Part shown: piece after piece, positions 22,198 to 30,981 of the stretch
Layout of the letters: each line of letters starts with the position of its first letter
Position numbering within the stretch: the stretch's first letter is position 1
Virus record (IMG/VR): IMGVR_UViG_3300042504_002654
Location: 1-34,857 of that record
DNA from: a virus
DNA length: 34,857 nucleotides
Strand: one strand, 5' to 3'
Notes under the pieces: generated by a model
What the model was told of the DNA's origin: nothing
What the model saw: only the letters and a program-made list of their open reading frames with translations
The model's database searches: none
Translations under genes and position numbers: made by a program

Positions 22198-23223
22198 TTA
22201 AAAACTATTTAAAGTTAAAAAATTATCTTTAATCCAAAAATTTACATTCTTTATAACATTGTTTAATCCATCTTGATTATAAAGTACAATAAAATCTTTA
22301 ACATTCAAACTATTATTAGGAGAATTTACACATTCATTTAAGAAAATTTTATCATTATCATCTAAAAATGGATTATGTAGATTCATTAATCTATAGTTAT
22401 CCAATATTTTATTTTTTTCAAAAATTATTCTTGAATAAACAATATGTTCTTGATATTTTTTTTCACATATCTTAAAAATATCCTCTAAAGATAATATTTT
22501 TTCTGATAGTTCGGGGAATTTTTTTAATATACCTTTTTTACCTAATCCTTTAATCCCTTGAATTTTATCGGAAGCATCTCCTAATAATGTTTTATACAGA
22601 ATAAAATTTTCAGGTAAAATATTATATTTTTTATATAATATTTCTTTAGTATAATATTCTTTATCTGTTGGTTTATATACAGTAATATTATCTGTTATTA
22701 ATTGAAAATAATCTTGATCATTAGATATGATAAAAGTTTTATTTTTAGGATTTTTTGATAAAATTTTACTTAAATAAGCAATAACATCATCTGCTTCTGT
22801 TTTGGGTAAAGATATTATTTTAACAGGAAGACATCTAAGATATAAAATTAACCTAGAAATTTGATCTATTTTAGCATTGTTTTCTTCTTCAACATCATTA
22901 AATGTTTTCCAATTTACTACTTTATTGTTATTTCTATTTGATTTATATTCTGGTAGTAGAGTTTTTCTATTCATAGAAGAACCTTCACCATCAAATACAA
23001 TATACACTGAAGTAGGTTTGGTTTGGTTAATTAGAAACCCTAATGAACGTAAAAATCCTCCTAATCCCCCAATATGAACTCCATCTTGGTTTATATAATT
23101 TAAAACAGCAAAATTTCTAAAAAATAGATTTAAACCATCTATAAGTAATATTCTTTCATGTTTGGGAGTATTATTTTCATCTTTATTTATTCCATCTAAA
23201 ATTTTAAATAAATTTTTATCCAT
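22198..23223 (-). CDS. rnh: 5'-3' exonuclease/flap endonuclease, T4 RNase H-like
   Basis: 341 residues (T4 RNase H has 305). FEN-superfamily motifs: ILLIDGLNLFFR (Asp29), YIVFDGEGSSMNRK (Asp78), PKTEADDVIAYL, FIISNDQDYFQLI and the helix-hairpin LGDASDKIQGIKGLGKKG. The conserved acidic residues form the two-metal site that removes RNA primers and flaps during lagging-strand synthesis. A C-terminal helical domain follows. It is coupled to uvsX through a TAATG overlap. A 55-bp gap separates it from the helicase gene. Confidence 0.9.
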   Translation of the reverse strand: MDKNLFKILDGINKDENNTPKHERILLIDGLNLFFRNFAVLNYINQDGVHIGGLGGFLRSLGFLINQTKPTSVYIVFDGEGSSMNRKTLLPEYKSNRNNNKVVNWKTFNDVEEENNAKIDQISRLILYLRCLPVKIISLPKTEADDVIAYLSKILSKNPKNKTFIISNDQDYFQLITDNITVYKPTDKEYYTKEILYKKYNILPENFILYKTLLGDASDKIQGIKGLGKKGILKKFPELSEKILSLEDIFKICEKKYQEHIVYSRIIFEKNKILDNYRLMNLHNPFLDDNDKIFLNECVNSPNNSLNVKDFIVLYNQDGLNNVIKNVNFWIKDNFLTLNSF

Positions 23224-24314
23224 TAATCATCATTATTATCTATTTCAATTATAGGTGAAATACTTCTACTTTCTTCCCATTCAGAATTATCTTCAATTAT
23301 TTGAATATCTCCACTCCCTCCATCAGGAAACCATTCTTTAGAATAATCTTTTTTATATCTATCTATAGCTTTAACATCATCATCAATAAAACCATGGGGT
23401 GTAACTATTACTGTTGATCTAGTAGCTATACCACAATCCGCATGGATTTTATCAATGGCAATTTTAGTACGTTTAGCAAATTCTACATTTTTCTTATTTT
23501 TAACTGCTTTAATTTTTGAAGTACCACTATTGGTAACATTTCCAAAAGTTATAACAATAGAAGCATCCCAATACATTGCATTTCCTCCTTTATTAGTCAT
23601 TCTAGGTTGGGACATAGGAGTTTCTGCTGGTTGTACACCTGTTTTATTAATTACAAAAAATGTATTAATGTGTGGATAATTTTCTTTTCGAGATAATGGG
23701 AATTTTTGATTAATAAAGTTACCAAATTGTGTAGCCATTGCTCCAGCATTCCACATAGGATTATTTCTACCATTATCCATACTCATTTGACATGGAATTG
23801 AACCTACTGAATCCCAAAGAAATAATAAATCATATGGTAAATTTCCTTTGGTTTGTTCATTTAATAAATCTGCTATAAAAGCTGAAACATCTTCAATAGT
23901 ATTTAAGGATGATCTATCAATATATAAGAAAAATCCTCTATAATCTACTGAACCATTTTCTGAGTTAGGAATAGCTTCAAGTTTAAATCCCATTTTTTGA
24001 GCATGGGAAAAATCCCATTTCATTTCTGTAATTATAAAAACAGGTAATATACCCATTTTTTGGGCAGATACTGCTGCCTCTATTAAAAGAGTAGTTTTTC
24101 CAGTATCTGATCCACCTCTTGCTATAGTAATATGACCCATGGGGATGCCGGGGATGCTAAGAGCATTCTTTACAGCAGATGAAAATGGAATCCATTTTTG
24201 TTCTTTAAATTTAACATTATTATTTAAAGATTTTTTTTCTTTAAATTTTTCAAGGTCAAATTTAGCTTTCAACTGCTGTGATACAGCAGCCGTTATTGAA
24301 TTTTGTTTTGTCAT
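23223..24314 (-). CDS. uvsX: RecA-like recombinase, T4 UvsX type
   Basis: 363 residues (T4 UvsX has 391). Walker A is GGSDTGKT (67-74) in the form common in phage UvsX, followed by PVFIITEMKWDFSHAQKMG. Walker B lies in DLLFLWDSVGSIP, and KGGNAMYWDASIVITFG holds the loop-2/L2-type Gly-Gly-Asn region. The C-terminus is acidic (ending DNNDD), as in UvsX and RecA. It pairs homologous DNA for repair and recombination-dependent replication. SSB is encoded 15 bp upstream. Confidence 0.92.
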   Translation of the reverse strand: MTKQNSITAAVSQQLKAKFDLEKFKEKKSLNNNVKFKEQKWIPFSSAVKNALSIPGIPMGHITIARGGSDTGKTTLLIEAAVSAQKMGILPVFIITEMKWDFSHAQKMGFKLEAIPNSENGSVDYRGFFLYIDRSSLNTIEDVSAFIADLLNEQTKGNLPYDLLFLWDSVGSIPCQMSMDNGRNNPMWNAGAMATQFGNFINQKFPLSRKENYPHINTFFVINKTGVQPAETPMSQPRMTNKGGNAMYWDASIVITFGNVTNSGTSKIKAVKNKKNVEFAKRTKIAIDKIHADCGIATRSTVIVTPHGFIDDDVKAIDRYKKDYSKEWFPDGGSGDIQIIEDNSEWEESRSISPIIEIDNNDD

Positions 24315-24329
24315 TTTCTATAATTTTAA

Positions 24330-25202
24330 TTATTTTTCATCATCTTCAAAAAGCTCATCAAACTTTTGTTTTTTAGATTTTGAAGTATTTAATGTATAAT
24401 TGTCAGCTTTAGAAGATTTTTTAGAATTGTTTTCCCATGGTAAATCAGTACCATTTTTATTAGTCTCTTCAGTTTCTTCGGTATCTTCAGTCTCTTCAAC
24501 TTCTTCAACTTCTTCAGCTTCTTCTTCAGGAGATAGGAAATTATGGAGAATTTCTTTTATTTTATTAAAATCATGTTTTATTTGAATATCTAAAATATCA
24601 GTTTGTTCTTCTAACCATTTTTCAACTTCCTTAGCATTAGAACTCAACTGTGATGTTTTTGGTTTAATTCTTAAATTACATTTAATACTATTTTTTCTTC
24701 CTCCAACATCACCTAACACGGCTTCAACTGTGAAATCACGTCCTTCATTTATATCAGTGTAATCACCATAATCTTCATCTTCAGCAATTCCTAACAGCTG
24801 CATATAAATTTCTTTACCAAATTCCCACCAACGTACACCTTTATCTTCTTCACCTCTAATAATTACTGGGGCGAATATACGCATTTTGGGGTCTAATTTT
24901 TTAGCTAAAGACCAATTTTCTCTATCATTAGTTTTACGTAATTCTTTAGCAAATTCAACAATTGGATCTTTTTCACCCCAATTAGTTAAAGCATACAATG
25001 GGTATTTAGTATAACCATAATGAATAAATACTTCTTTGAATGGGTATTCGTTATTAAATTTATTAGGAACAAATCTAATTTGATATTTTCCTTCACTTTT
25101 GGGTTTCCAAATATACTTTGTGTAATCAATTTTTTCTTTTTTGTCTTTGTTTTCTCTTTTTTGTAAAGAACCGAGTTTGTTTTTAATTGAATTTAAATCC
25201 AT
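24330..25202 (-). CDS. 32: Single-stranded DNA-binding protein, T4 gp32-like
   Basis: 290 residues (T4 gp32 has 301). It has the three-part gp32 layout: a basic N-terminal arm (KNKLGSLQKRENKDKKEK), an OB core with YQIRFVPNKFNNEYPFKEVF, KDPIVEFAKELRKT and MRIFAPVIIRGEEDKGVRWW, and an acidic tail built from Glu/Val/Thr repeats (EEAEEVEEVEETED) with a final FDELFEDDEK. The zinc site of T4 gp32 is absent, since only one cysteine exists. It coats ssDNA and its tail should bind helicase and recombination partners. A conserved promoter-like element (25224-25260) lies just upstream. Confidence 0.88.
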   Translation of the reverse strand: MDLNSIKNKLGSLQKRENKDKKEKIDYTKYIWKPKSEGKYQIRFVPNKFNNEYPFKEVFIHYGYTKYPLYALTNWGEKDPIVEFAKELRKTNDRENWSLAKKLDPKMRIFAPVIIRGEEDKGVRWWEFGKEIYMQLLGIAEDEDYGDYTDINEGRDFTVEAVLGDVGGRKNSIKCNLRIKPKTSQLSSNAKEVEKWLEEQTDILDIQIKHDFNKIKEILHNFLSPEEEAEEVEEVEETEDTEETEETNKNGTDLPWENNSKKSSKADNYTLNTSKSKKQKFDELFEDDEK

Positions 25203-25223
25203 AATCTATTTTTTTTTAATTTA

Positions 25224-25260
25224 TAACAAAATAATAAAACCTTTTTAATAAACCAAATTA
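25224..25260 (-). promoter_or_regulatory. Conserved AT-rich element, copy 3 (probable phage promoter for SSB)
   Basis: On the minus strand it begins TAATTTGGTTTATTA and ends TTTATTATTTTGTTA, keeping the same spacing as the copies at 5896-5932 and 12077-12113. Its first TAA is the stop codon of the gene at 25258-25707. It ends 21 bp before the SSB start. SSB is needed in large amounts, so an internal promoter at this place makes sense. Confidence 0.55.
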
Positions 25261-25707
25261 AACTTCAACAATTTTGTAAATTTTGGTTTTCAATTGTTTT
25301 AATTCAGATTGCCTAGTTAATAGGATAGTATTTCTGTAATTATCCCAATTTATTTTAAAATTGTTGTTGAGTTGACCACCATTTAATGATTTTATTAATT
25401 CATTTAGTGCGTTTATGGTGTATAGAGAATTTGTTTCTTTTTTACGATGTACTAATATAGTATTTGAAGGGATACTATCTACATTTCCCTGATCTATATT
25501 ATATGTACATACTATTTCGTCTTCATTAAGTATTTTTAATACAAAAATTTTATTATACATAATACTATATGTAGATGAAAGATGACTTATAAGATCTTCT
25601 ATATCTTCATTAGTAGTAAAAGTACACAGTAATTTATTTTGCATGTTATCTATACTAGAATCATAATCATAACAATTATAAATATCCTTATACTGTTCAA
25701 AAATCAT
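25258..25707 (-). CDS. Hypothetical protein, replication-linked
   Basis: 149 residues, not recognised. Alternating strands and helices (KLLCTFTTNEDIEDLISHLS, IFVLKILNEDEIVCTYNID) are followed by a segment NTILVHRKKETNSLYTINAL and a C-terminal region KINWDNYRNTILLTRQ. It does not resemble T4 RegA closely. Its start overlaps the end of the PolA-like gene by 11 bp and its stop lies in the promoter-like element before SSB, so it is transcribed with the PolA-like gene. It may be an accessory to that polymerase. Confidence 0.6.
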   Translation of the reverse strand: MIFEQYKDIYNCYDYDSSIDNMQNKLLCTFTTNEDIEDLISHLSSTYSIMYNKIFVLKILNEDEIVCTYNIDQGNVDSIPSNTILVHRKKETNSLYTINALNELIKSLNGGQLNNNFKINWDNYRNTILLTRQSELKQLKTKIYKIVEV

Positions 25708-26980
25708 AATTTACCCCTTCTTTTATTTTTGTATTTAATTTAAAATTTTTAAATATATCTAATATATCATTAATAATATTATTTTCTTCTTTTTTCATGT
25801 CTAAACAAAACGAATCATAAGTGTATAATATTATTTTACTTTCCTTATCTTTCAATAATGTAATTATTTTCTTTAATATAACAACATTTTGTGCTGTTTC
25901 TTTACATTGTAATAAGTAATTGAATAATTTATATTTATTCATTTCTTTATTAAAATCTTTTTTGTAAAATCTAAACCCGCTTATAGATTCTTCTACATAT
26001 CCTACTTTATTAAATTCTTCCCATAAACTTTCAATAAATTTTTTTAATTTTGAAAAAAATTCTATATTTTCTAATCCTTTAAAATTTCCACCATATATAA
26101 CTTCAAACATTTTTAATTTAGCTTCCCCAACACCCATATTCAATTCTTCTGATAGTAATTCATATGGGTTTTTGTAAAAATTATATTCTATTAATTGACT
26201 TGCTAATGTAGGATGATATGCACTTATATCTATTTCTAATAAATAATCATTATCTGGAATGATTGTTTTTCTTTGGCCGGTTTTTTTATTTAATGAAAGA
26301 AAATTTAATCCATTAAAACTATTTGAAGGCCTTCCAGTAATATTATATAAATTATATTTACTATATATTTTACTATCATCTATAGAATAATTTGAATTAT
26401 GTAGGTTAAGATTGTGTAATAAATCTTTATCTATTTTTAATCCTTCTTGTTCTATAAACCAAAAAATATTTGTTAAATTTTTATTGTAAAAATTAAAATG
26501 GTTTGGTAATGGTTTATCAATAATAGGTTTTACAATTTTATATAATTCTTCACATCTTTCATAATGTTTTACTACAGGAATTATTTTGTTTATATCTTTA
26601 TTATCAGAATATAAATTATAAAAATGATTAAAAACAAATGGTAAATTTTCATCTGGTGTTTTTTCAATAAAATTAATATCTAAAACACTTTTTAATTGAA
26701 AAAAATACATATAATTTTTTTTATCGCGAACATACACTTCATCATACGTGCGTAATAACGCGTCTATATGCGTTATATTGCAAGATAAAGTCTCACTGTG
26801 CGAAATGGCCACCATGTATCCTTTATGCGCTGATAACGGTCTTATATAAATTAAAGAAAGATTATTTAATGTAGGATGATAATTATTATTTCCTAGAATT
26901 AATTCAATAAATACCTTTTTATAATTTTTAGATTGAAAATAATCTAATTGTTCTTTGTTTTCTATTAACCAAAACGACAT
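25697..26980 (-). CDS. Family-A-type DNA polymerase, divergent
   Basis: 427 residues. The polymerase core follows the Pol I order: YNITGRPSNSFNGLNFLSL (thumb/palm T-x-TGR box), motif A YLLEIDISAYHPTLASQL (Asp251), motif B AKLKMFEVIYGG (Lys288, Tyr296, Gly297), LLQCKETAQNVVILKKI (the Q-x-x-x-A-D-I-like helix) and motif C ILYTYDSFCLD (Asp389, in the place of the His-Asp-Glu aspartate). The N-terminal 130 residues resemble the remains of a 3'-5' exonuclease domain without a clear set of acidic residues. The fingers are short. This is in addition to the split family-B polymerase. It heads the replication operon, just after the terminator, and may serve translesion, repair or primer functions. Confidence 0.78.
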   Translation of the reverse strand: MSFWLIENKEQLDYFQSKNYKKVFIELILGNNNYHPTLNNLSLIYIRPLSAHKGYMVAISHSETLSCNITHIDALLRTYDEVYVRDKKNYMYFFQLKSVLDINFIEKTPDENLPFVFNHFYNLYSDNKDINKIIPVVKHYERCEELYKIVKPIIDKPLPNHFNFYNKNLTNIFWFIEQEGLKIDKDLLHNLNLHNSNYSIDDSKIYSKYNLYNITGRPSNSFNGLNFLSLNKKTGQRKTIIPDNDYLLEIDISAYHPTLASQLIEYNFYKNPYELLSEELNMGVGEAKLKMFEVIYGGNFKGLENIEFFSKLKKFIESLWEEFNKVGYVEESISGFRFYKKDFNKEMNKYKLFNYLLQCKETAQNVVILKKIITLLKDKESKIILYTYDSFCLDMKKEENNIINDILDIFKNFKLNTKIKEGVNYDF

Positions 26981-27060
26981 TTTTCATAACTATTTACTCT
27001 AATATAAATAAAATCTTTTAAAATATCAAGCTTTAATTGAATTTATTAATTTACCTAAGT

Positions 27061-27099
27061 TTAAAAAAGCACCCCTGATAGCGATTTGGGGGTGCTTTT
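27061..27099 (-). terminator. Intrinsic terminator between virion and replication modules
   Basis: AAAAGCACCCC pairs with GGGGTGCTTTT (11 bp) around a 13-base loop. Transcripts of the minus-strand virion genes would end with the hairpin followed by six U residues, a strong intrinsic terminator. The plus strand also has four T residues after it, so it could work in both directions. It is the most GC-rich intergenic spot in the window. Confidence 0.85.
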
Positions 27100-27101
27100 A
27101 A

Positions 27102-27132
27102 TATAGCCGCAGCTATAACGGTCCTAAACCGT
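27102..27132. repeat. Two small tandem hairpins beside the terminator
   Basis: TATAGC-cgca-GCTATA (27102-27117) and ACGGT-cctaa-ACCGT (27118-27132) lie back to back directly before the terminator in the direction of transcription, and directly after the stop of the gene at 27140-27784. They may stabilise the 3' end of the late mRNA or bind a protein. The gap 26981-27139 contains nothing else except a weak match to the promoter-like element near 27000-27031. Confidence 0.55.
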
Positions 27133-27139
27133 ATATTTT

Positions 27140-27784
27140 TTATTTATAAAATTTTAAATAATCTTTTAAATATACTCCTAAACCAGGTAATTTAAATTGA
27201 TTTTCAGTATATTTAGTCATGTTTTTATTAGTTAAAAATACTTGTTCTTTATCACCACTTATTTTCCATTGCATTTTAAATGGGAAATATAGTGTAAATA
27301 ATGATGTAGGGTCTTGATTAGTTAATTTAGTATAATAATCTAAAGATATTTCTATGTATATGTTTTGATTGGTTTTTTTACAAAAATATCTTGTAAATTC
27401 ACTTAATTGATAATCTGAAGGAGTTGGTGAAGGATAGTAAATAACGGGAATATTATTCGGTTGATAATTTTGTTCTGTTATGTTTTTTAATTTATTGTAA
27501 TTTAAAATTAGTTCACTATTAGTTTTGTTTAATAAATCTTCATTTACTACTGATATATAATCAAATGTTATTATTTTATTGGTTTTAAAATTACTATTCT
27601 CAGGAGAAAATTTAGTTATTATAGGGGTTAATTCTTCTGTTGGAGAATCATTTGGATTTTTTCCAGTAAAAGCTTGTCCATTATATAACTTATAATAAAA
27701 TCCAACATACGGAGAATTTTTTAAAATATATTCTTCTCCATTAGTATATAAATTTGTTTTTATCTTTGATAAAGGTGTATACAT
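27140..27784 (-). CDS. Conserved virion-region protein of unknown function
   Basis: 214 residues. The first part has SPYVGFYYKLYNGQAFTGKN, resembling phage tail-region proteins with a YxGxY(H/K) and YTGK layout. Later come NNIPVIYYPSPTPSDYQLSE and FTRYFCKKTNQNIYIEI. It has no signal peptide, membrane segment or catalytic motif. It is the last gene of the virion operon, 6 bp after the hub-peptidase gene and just before the terminator. A baseplate or tail-fibre-network component is likely from position. Confidence 0.6.
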   Translation of the reverse strand: MYTPLSKIKTNLYTNGEEYILKNSPYVGFYYKLYNGQAFTGKNPNDSPTEELTPIITKFSPENSNFKTNKIITFDYISVVNEDLLNKTNSELILNYNKLKNITEQNYQPNNIPVIYYPSPTPSDYQLSEFTRYFCKKTNQNIYIEISLDYYTKLTNQDPTSLFTLYFPFKMQWKISGDKEQVFLTNKNMTKYTENQFKLPGLGVYLKDYLKFYK

Positions 27785-27790
27785 TTTATA

Positions 27791-30679
27791 TTATATAATA
27801 GGTGCTCTTAATATGTATAAATTCCAACAATTGTGAGTACCACCACTATTTCGGTATACAAATGAACCATGTTTAAAATCTGAAAGCCATCTACCATTTC
27901 CTATATACATTGCTATATGTCCATATTTAGTGTATGCATCAATAGGTGCATCATTAGCATGATATACAGCAATATCTCCAAGTTTATATTGTTGACTGTC
28001 TATTAATTTTATTATATTAGCTTTGGTATAATTTTTAGCTACTATATCTAACTTATAACCAATACTATATAAAAAATTTCTTGTTGAATCGTCTTTAGCA
28101 TTTCCTTTTCCACTTAGTTTTAATGATGGTCCTGGATCTTTACCTGAAGGGATGTTAATAAATTTATCAGCATAATTATAAGCATAACGAGAACAATATC
28201 CACTAGATTGTGCAAGGGGTGGTTGTATTTTTTGTATTCGGTCTATTATACTTTGAGCAGTATTTAAATTTTTATGGGGACTAAATATATTATTATTTAG
28301 TAATGAAGGTGAACCACAAGAACCAATATTTGATTGATCTGCAGTATTACCTGTTACAGGTGCTAAGCTTTTACCGGTATTTTCTTCAGCAGGAGTGGAA
28401 GAATTTATAATTATTTGTGGGGGTGTATATGATGAACCAGAAGGATCTGCTCCTGTAGTGAGTGATTGAATTTTAGTTATCCACCCATTACTATCTATAG
28501 AATGATCTAAATTCTTTATAATAAATCTTAAATTTTTATTATATGTTGGGGGTAATAAATTTTCAGTTACTTTAAAAGTTTGATATAATTTCATTCCTGA
28601 TAATCCTTTCATATTTAATCCTAAATTAAAAGGAATAAATCCAGGAGGAGATATTTGATTATTTTGTGCTAAATAACCCATATAATAATTTAAAGTATCT
28701 GTATATAATTGGGTTAATGTATTAATATCTTCATCTGATGACCAATCAAAATCATTATATAATCTTAATAAAATATTATTAATTAGTGTAACATTATTTA
28801 TAAATGTAGTATAAGGATTTGAATTACTTCCTGGTTCACCAGCTGTTATTTTTTCAGGAATTATTCTATCTATTAATCCTTTATTCCAGGTTGAAAATGC
28901 AGTAGCATTTGCTCCTACAATATTTCCACTAGCTTGAGCTCCTACAGCTATTATAGTTGCTAATTCATTGCTTATTTCAGCCTTTAAATCAATACTATTA
29001 ATAAAACTTCCTAATTTTTCATATTGAACTCCATTTATATTAAATGTAGTTAATTTATTTTGATAGTTTAATTCTGTTATATTTTTTAAATAAGGAATAG
29101 GATTATCGTCTAATATTTTTAAAGTATTTGTAATATCATCATATGTAACTGTAAATTTGTTTATATTTCCTAAAGCTTTTTGAATCTCCTCCATTAATGT
29201 TTCTAAAAAAGAAAGTATAGGTACTTTTCCATCTTCATCAATAAGTTGATCCAAAATTTTAGGAATAATATCCATATTTATGTGAATGTGCATTAATTTT
29301 CCAGCATATACATTTTCACTTATTCTTACTTGACTTCCTAATTTATCTTGTAATAAAGATATTCCATTATTTTGGTCAGTTGCAACTGTAGTGGGTATTA
29401 AACATATGTTATAATCTGATGAGAATTGGTATGGGACTGTTAAAAATATATTTCTATCAAAATCATTATCTATTTTAATATAAGGTACTTTTTCTCCAAA
29501 TTGTTTATTATATATTAATAATTGTTGTTCTATAACTTGTAATAATATTCCTAATTTTATATAATAATATGGTTTTTCATCTTTGCCTTTAGGTGTTATA
29601 GAAATTAGTTGTTTTTCAATATTATTAAATTCTGGTATTGTTGTTAATTTGTATTCACCATTATTACTGTCAATAGCTTGTTTTCCTAGGTCTATTAATG
29701 TACTTGCTATATTTTTAGCAGGTTCTACAGTATCCTTTGTATCAGTGGTTTCATTATTTATTATTTCATTATTTAATGAAATGTTAGTTTTTAAAGATTC
29801 TATAACATCTCCAATAGAAATCATAGTAATATTTATATCATATGCTCCATTTGGTGTTAAAGACCAATTAAAACTAGTTATTTTTCCAAAAAAACCATCA
29901 TAATTCCCACTTCTTAATTCTCTTTCTTTTTCTATATCTTCTATGATACTATATTGAGTTACATTATTAGGGTTAAGTATTTTTTGTCGGGCAATAGCTA
30001 TTTCTAATTGTGATGCAGCTGTAGGCTTAGATTGGGGGATATTATTTAAGTTGGGTGTGGTTGGATTTAAAGAATTTTTTGAAAATAAATTAGTATATGG
30101 TGTTGTTACAAATGTATTATTTTTTTCATAATTTTCATTATTATTAAAATATAAAGAATGACCCCATTCTAATAAAGCAGTATAACCAACTCTCATATAT
30201 AATATATCTATTATATAAAACTGGAGTGTGTTGTATGCTCTTAGTTTAATTTCTGCTTTTCTTAAAGAACCTCTATTATAACTAGTAATATTTACAGATT
30301 CAATACCAGGTAAAGGAACTAATCCATTATTTAATCCTCCAAACCCATATGACTTATTCAAATTAAGACTATTATTTGATCTAGCTACTCCAGAAGTATG
30401 ATTTCCAGAATATGTTGATACTCCTCCAAATAAAACAAAATTTTTAGCTAATTCACTTCCTTTATAATTTGAAAAATTACTCCCTAATATTTCTTTAACT
30501 TTACTATCTTCATCAGTAAGATTAACACTAGATGCTAATCTAATCCAAGGAGCACTAGAATTAAAAACTAAAATACTTTCATTAGTTTTATCTAATTCAC
30601 TAAGTTTTTTTTGCCTTATATTTATTTGTTTTTCAACATAATCATCAAATCCTTCTCCAATTATATTTCCACTTTTCAT
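27791..30679 (-). CDS. Baseplate hub-like protein fused to a cysteine peptidase/amidase domain
   Basis: 962 residues. The first 200 contain SYGFGGLNNGLVPLPGIESV and SLRKAEIKLRAYNTLQFYII, a pattern of large phage baseplate proteins, followed by a long Asn-rich middle. A low-complexity linker (about 740-790) joins a C-terminal domain of NlpC/P60 or CHAP type: catalytic Cys829 in SSGYCSRYAYNYA, GDIAVYHAND, and His921 in YGHIAMYIGNGRW, ending near the C-terminus. This domain should cut peptide cross-links in cell-wall peptidoglycan, so the protein joins tail-tip structure and wall opening during DNA entry. T4 places a lysozyme in gp5 for the same purpose, with different chemistry. The stop of the LysM-like gene overlaps its start. 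Confidence 0.8.
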   Translation of the reverse strand: MKSGNIIGEGFDDYVEKQINIRQKKLSELDKTNESILVFNSSAPWIRLASSVNLTDEDSKVKEILGSNFSNYKGSELAKNFVLFGGVSTYSGNHTSGVARSNNSLNLNKSYGFGGLNNGLVPLPGIESVNITSYNRGSLRKAEIKLRAYNTLQFYIIDILYMRVGYTALLEWGHSLYFNNNENYEKNNTFVTTPYTNLFSKNSLNPTTPNLNNIPQSKPTAASQLEIAIARQKILNPNNVTQYSIIEDIEKERELRSGNYDGFFGKITSFNWSLTPNGAYDINITMISIGDVIESLKTNISLNNEIINNETTDTKDTVEPAKNIASTLIDLGKQAIDSNNGEYKLTTIPEFNNIEKQLISITPKGKDEKPYYYIKLGILLQVIEQQLLIYNKQFGEKVPYIKIDNDFDRNIFLTVPYQFSSDYNICLIPTTVATDQNNGISLLQDKLGSQVRISENVYAGKLMHIHINMDIIPKILDQLIDEDGKVPILSFLETLMEEIQKALGNINKFTVTYDDITNTLKILDDNPIPYLKNITELNYQNKLTTFNINGVQYEKLGSFINSIDLKAEISNELATIIAVGAQASGNIVGANATAFSTWNKGLIDRIIPEKITAGEPGSNSNPYTTFINNVTLINNILLRLYNDFDWSSDEDINTLTQLYTDTLNYYMGYLAQNNQISPPGFIPFNLGLNMKGLSGMKLYQTFKVTENLLPPTYNKNLRFIIKNLDHSIDSNGWITKIQSLTTGADPSGSSYTPPQIIINSSTPAEENTGKSLAPVTGNTADQSNIGSCGSPSLLNNNIFSPHKNLNTAQSIIDRIQKIQPPLAQSSGYCSRYAYNYADKFINIPSGKDPGPSLKLSGKGNAKDDSTRNFLYSIGYKLDIVAKNYTKANIIKLIDSQQYKLGDIAVYHANDAPIDAYTKYGHIAMYIGNGRWLSDFKHGSFVYRNSGGTHNCWNLYILRAPII

Positions 30680-30978
30680 AAACCATTTATTTTATTAAAA
30701 TTAGTTAATATTTCATCTAAATTTGTAGGAATCCTTAATTGTGTTCCTACTTCTGGGTAAAGACTTGATTGATCTGAAGTTGGGTTTGATGAAAGTAATA
30801 TCCAGTATAAAGAACTATCAGAATAATATTGTTGTGATATTATATCTAATCTATCTCCAATAGAAGTAATAATATATATATCATTTTCAGATAAAGGTAT
30901 TTCCGGGTATGTAACTCCTTTATAGTATTTTTTACCAGTTGGTGAAGATAATATATCTATTTTAGAATATCTGTCCAT
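30676..30978 (-). CDS. LysM-like baseplate protein
   Basis: 100 residues. The core DIYIITSIGDRLDIISQQYY, then SLYWILLSSNP and YPEVGTQLRIPTN, is the LysM-type fold used in phage baseplate proteins such as P2 gpX and T4 gp53: threonine-serine-Gly-Asp-Arg-Leu-Asp followed by a Y-x-D/W segment and a final (V/T)-G-(T/Q)-x-L-x-(I/V)-P strand. It probably links hub and wedge rather than binding cell wall. It lies between two large baseplate genes and is coupled to the one downstream (ATGA). Confidence 0.78.
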   Translation of the reverse strand: MDRYSKIDILSSPTGKKYYKGVTYPEIPLSENDIYIITSIGDRLDIISQQYYSDSSLYWILLSSNPTSDQSSLYPEVGTQLRIPTNLDEILTNFNKINGL

Positions 30979-30981
30979 TTT

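Noticed and set aside
24400-24585. Plus-strand frame with a Ser-Val repeat
   Set aside because: It is the antisense reading of the Glu-rich acidic tail of the SSB gene; the repeat comes from the GAA-type codons on the other strand.
26981-26986. ATG at 26993-26991 upstream of the PolA-like gene as its start
   Set aside because: It is out of frame with the conserved protein and gives an unrelated reading; ATG 26980 is the first in-frame start.
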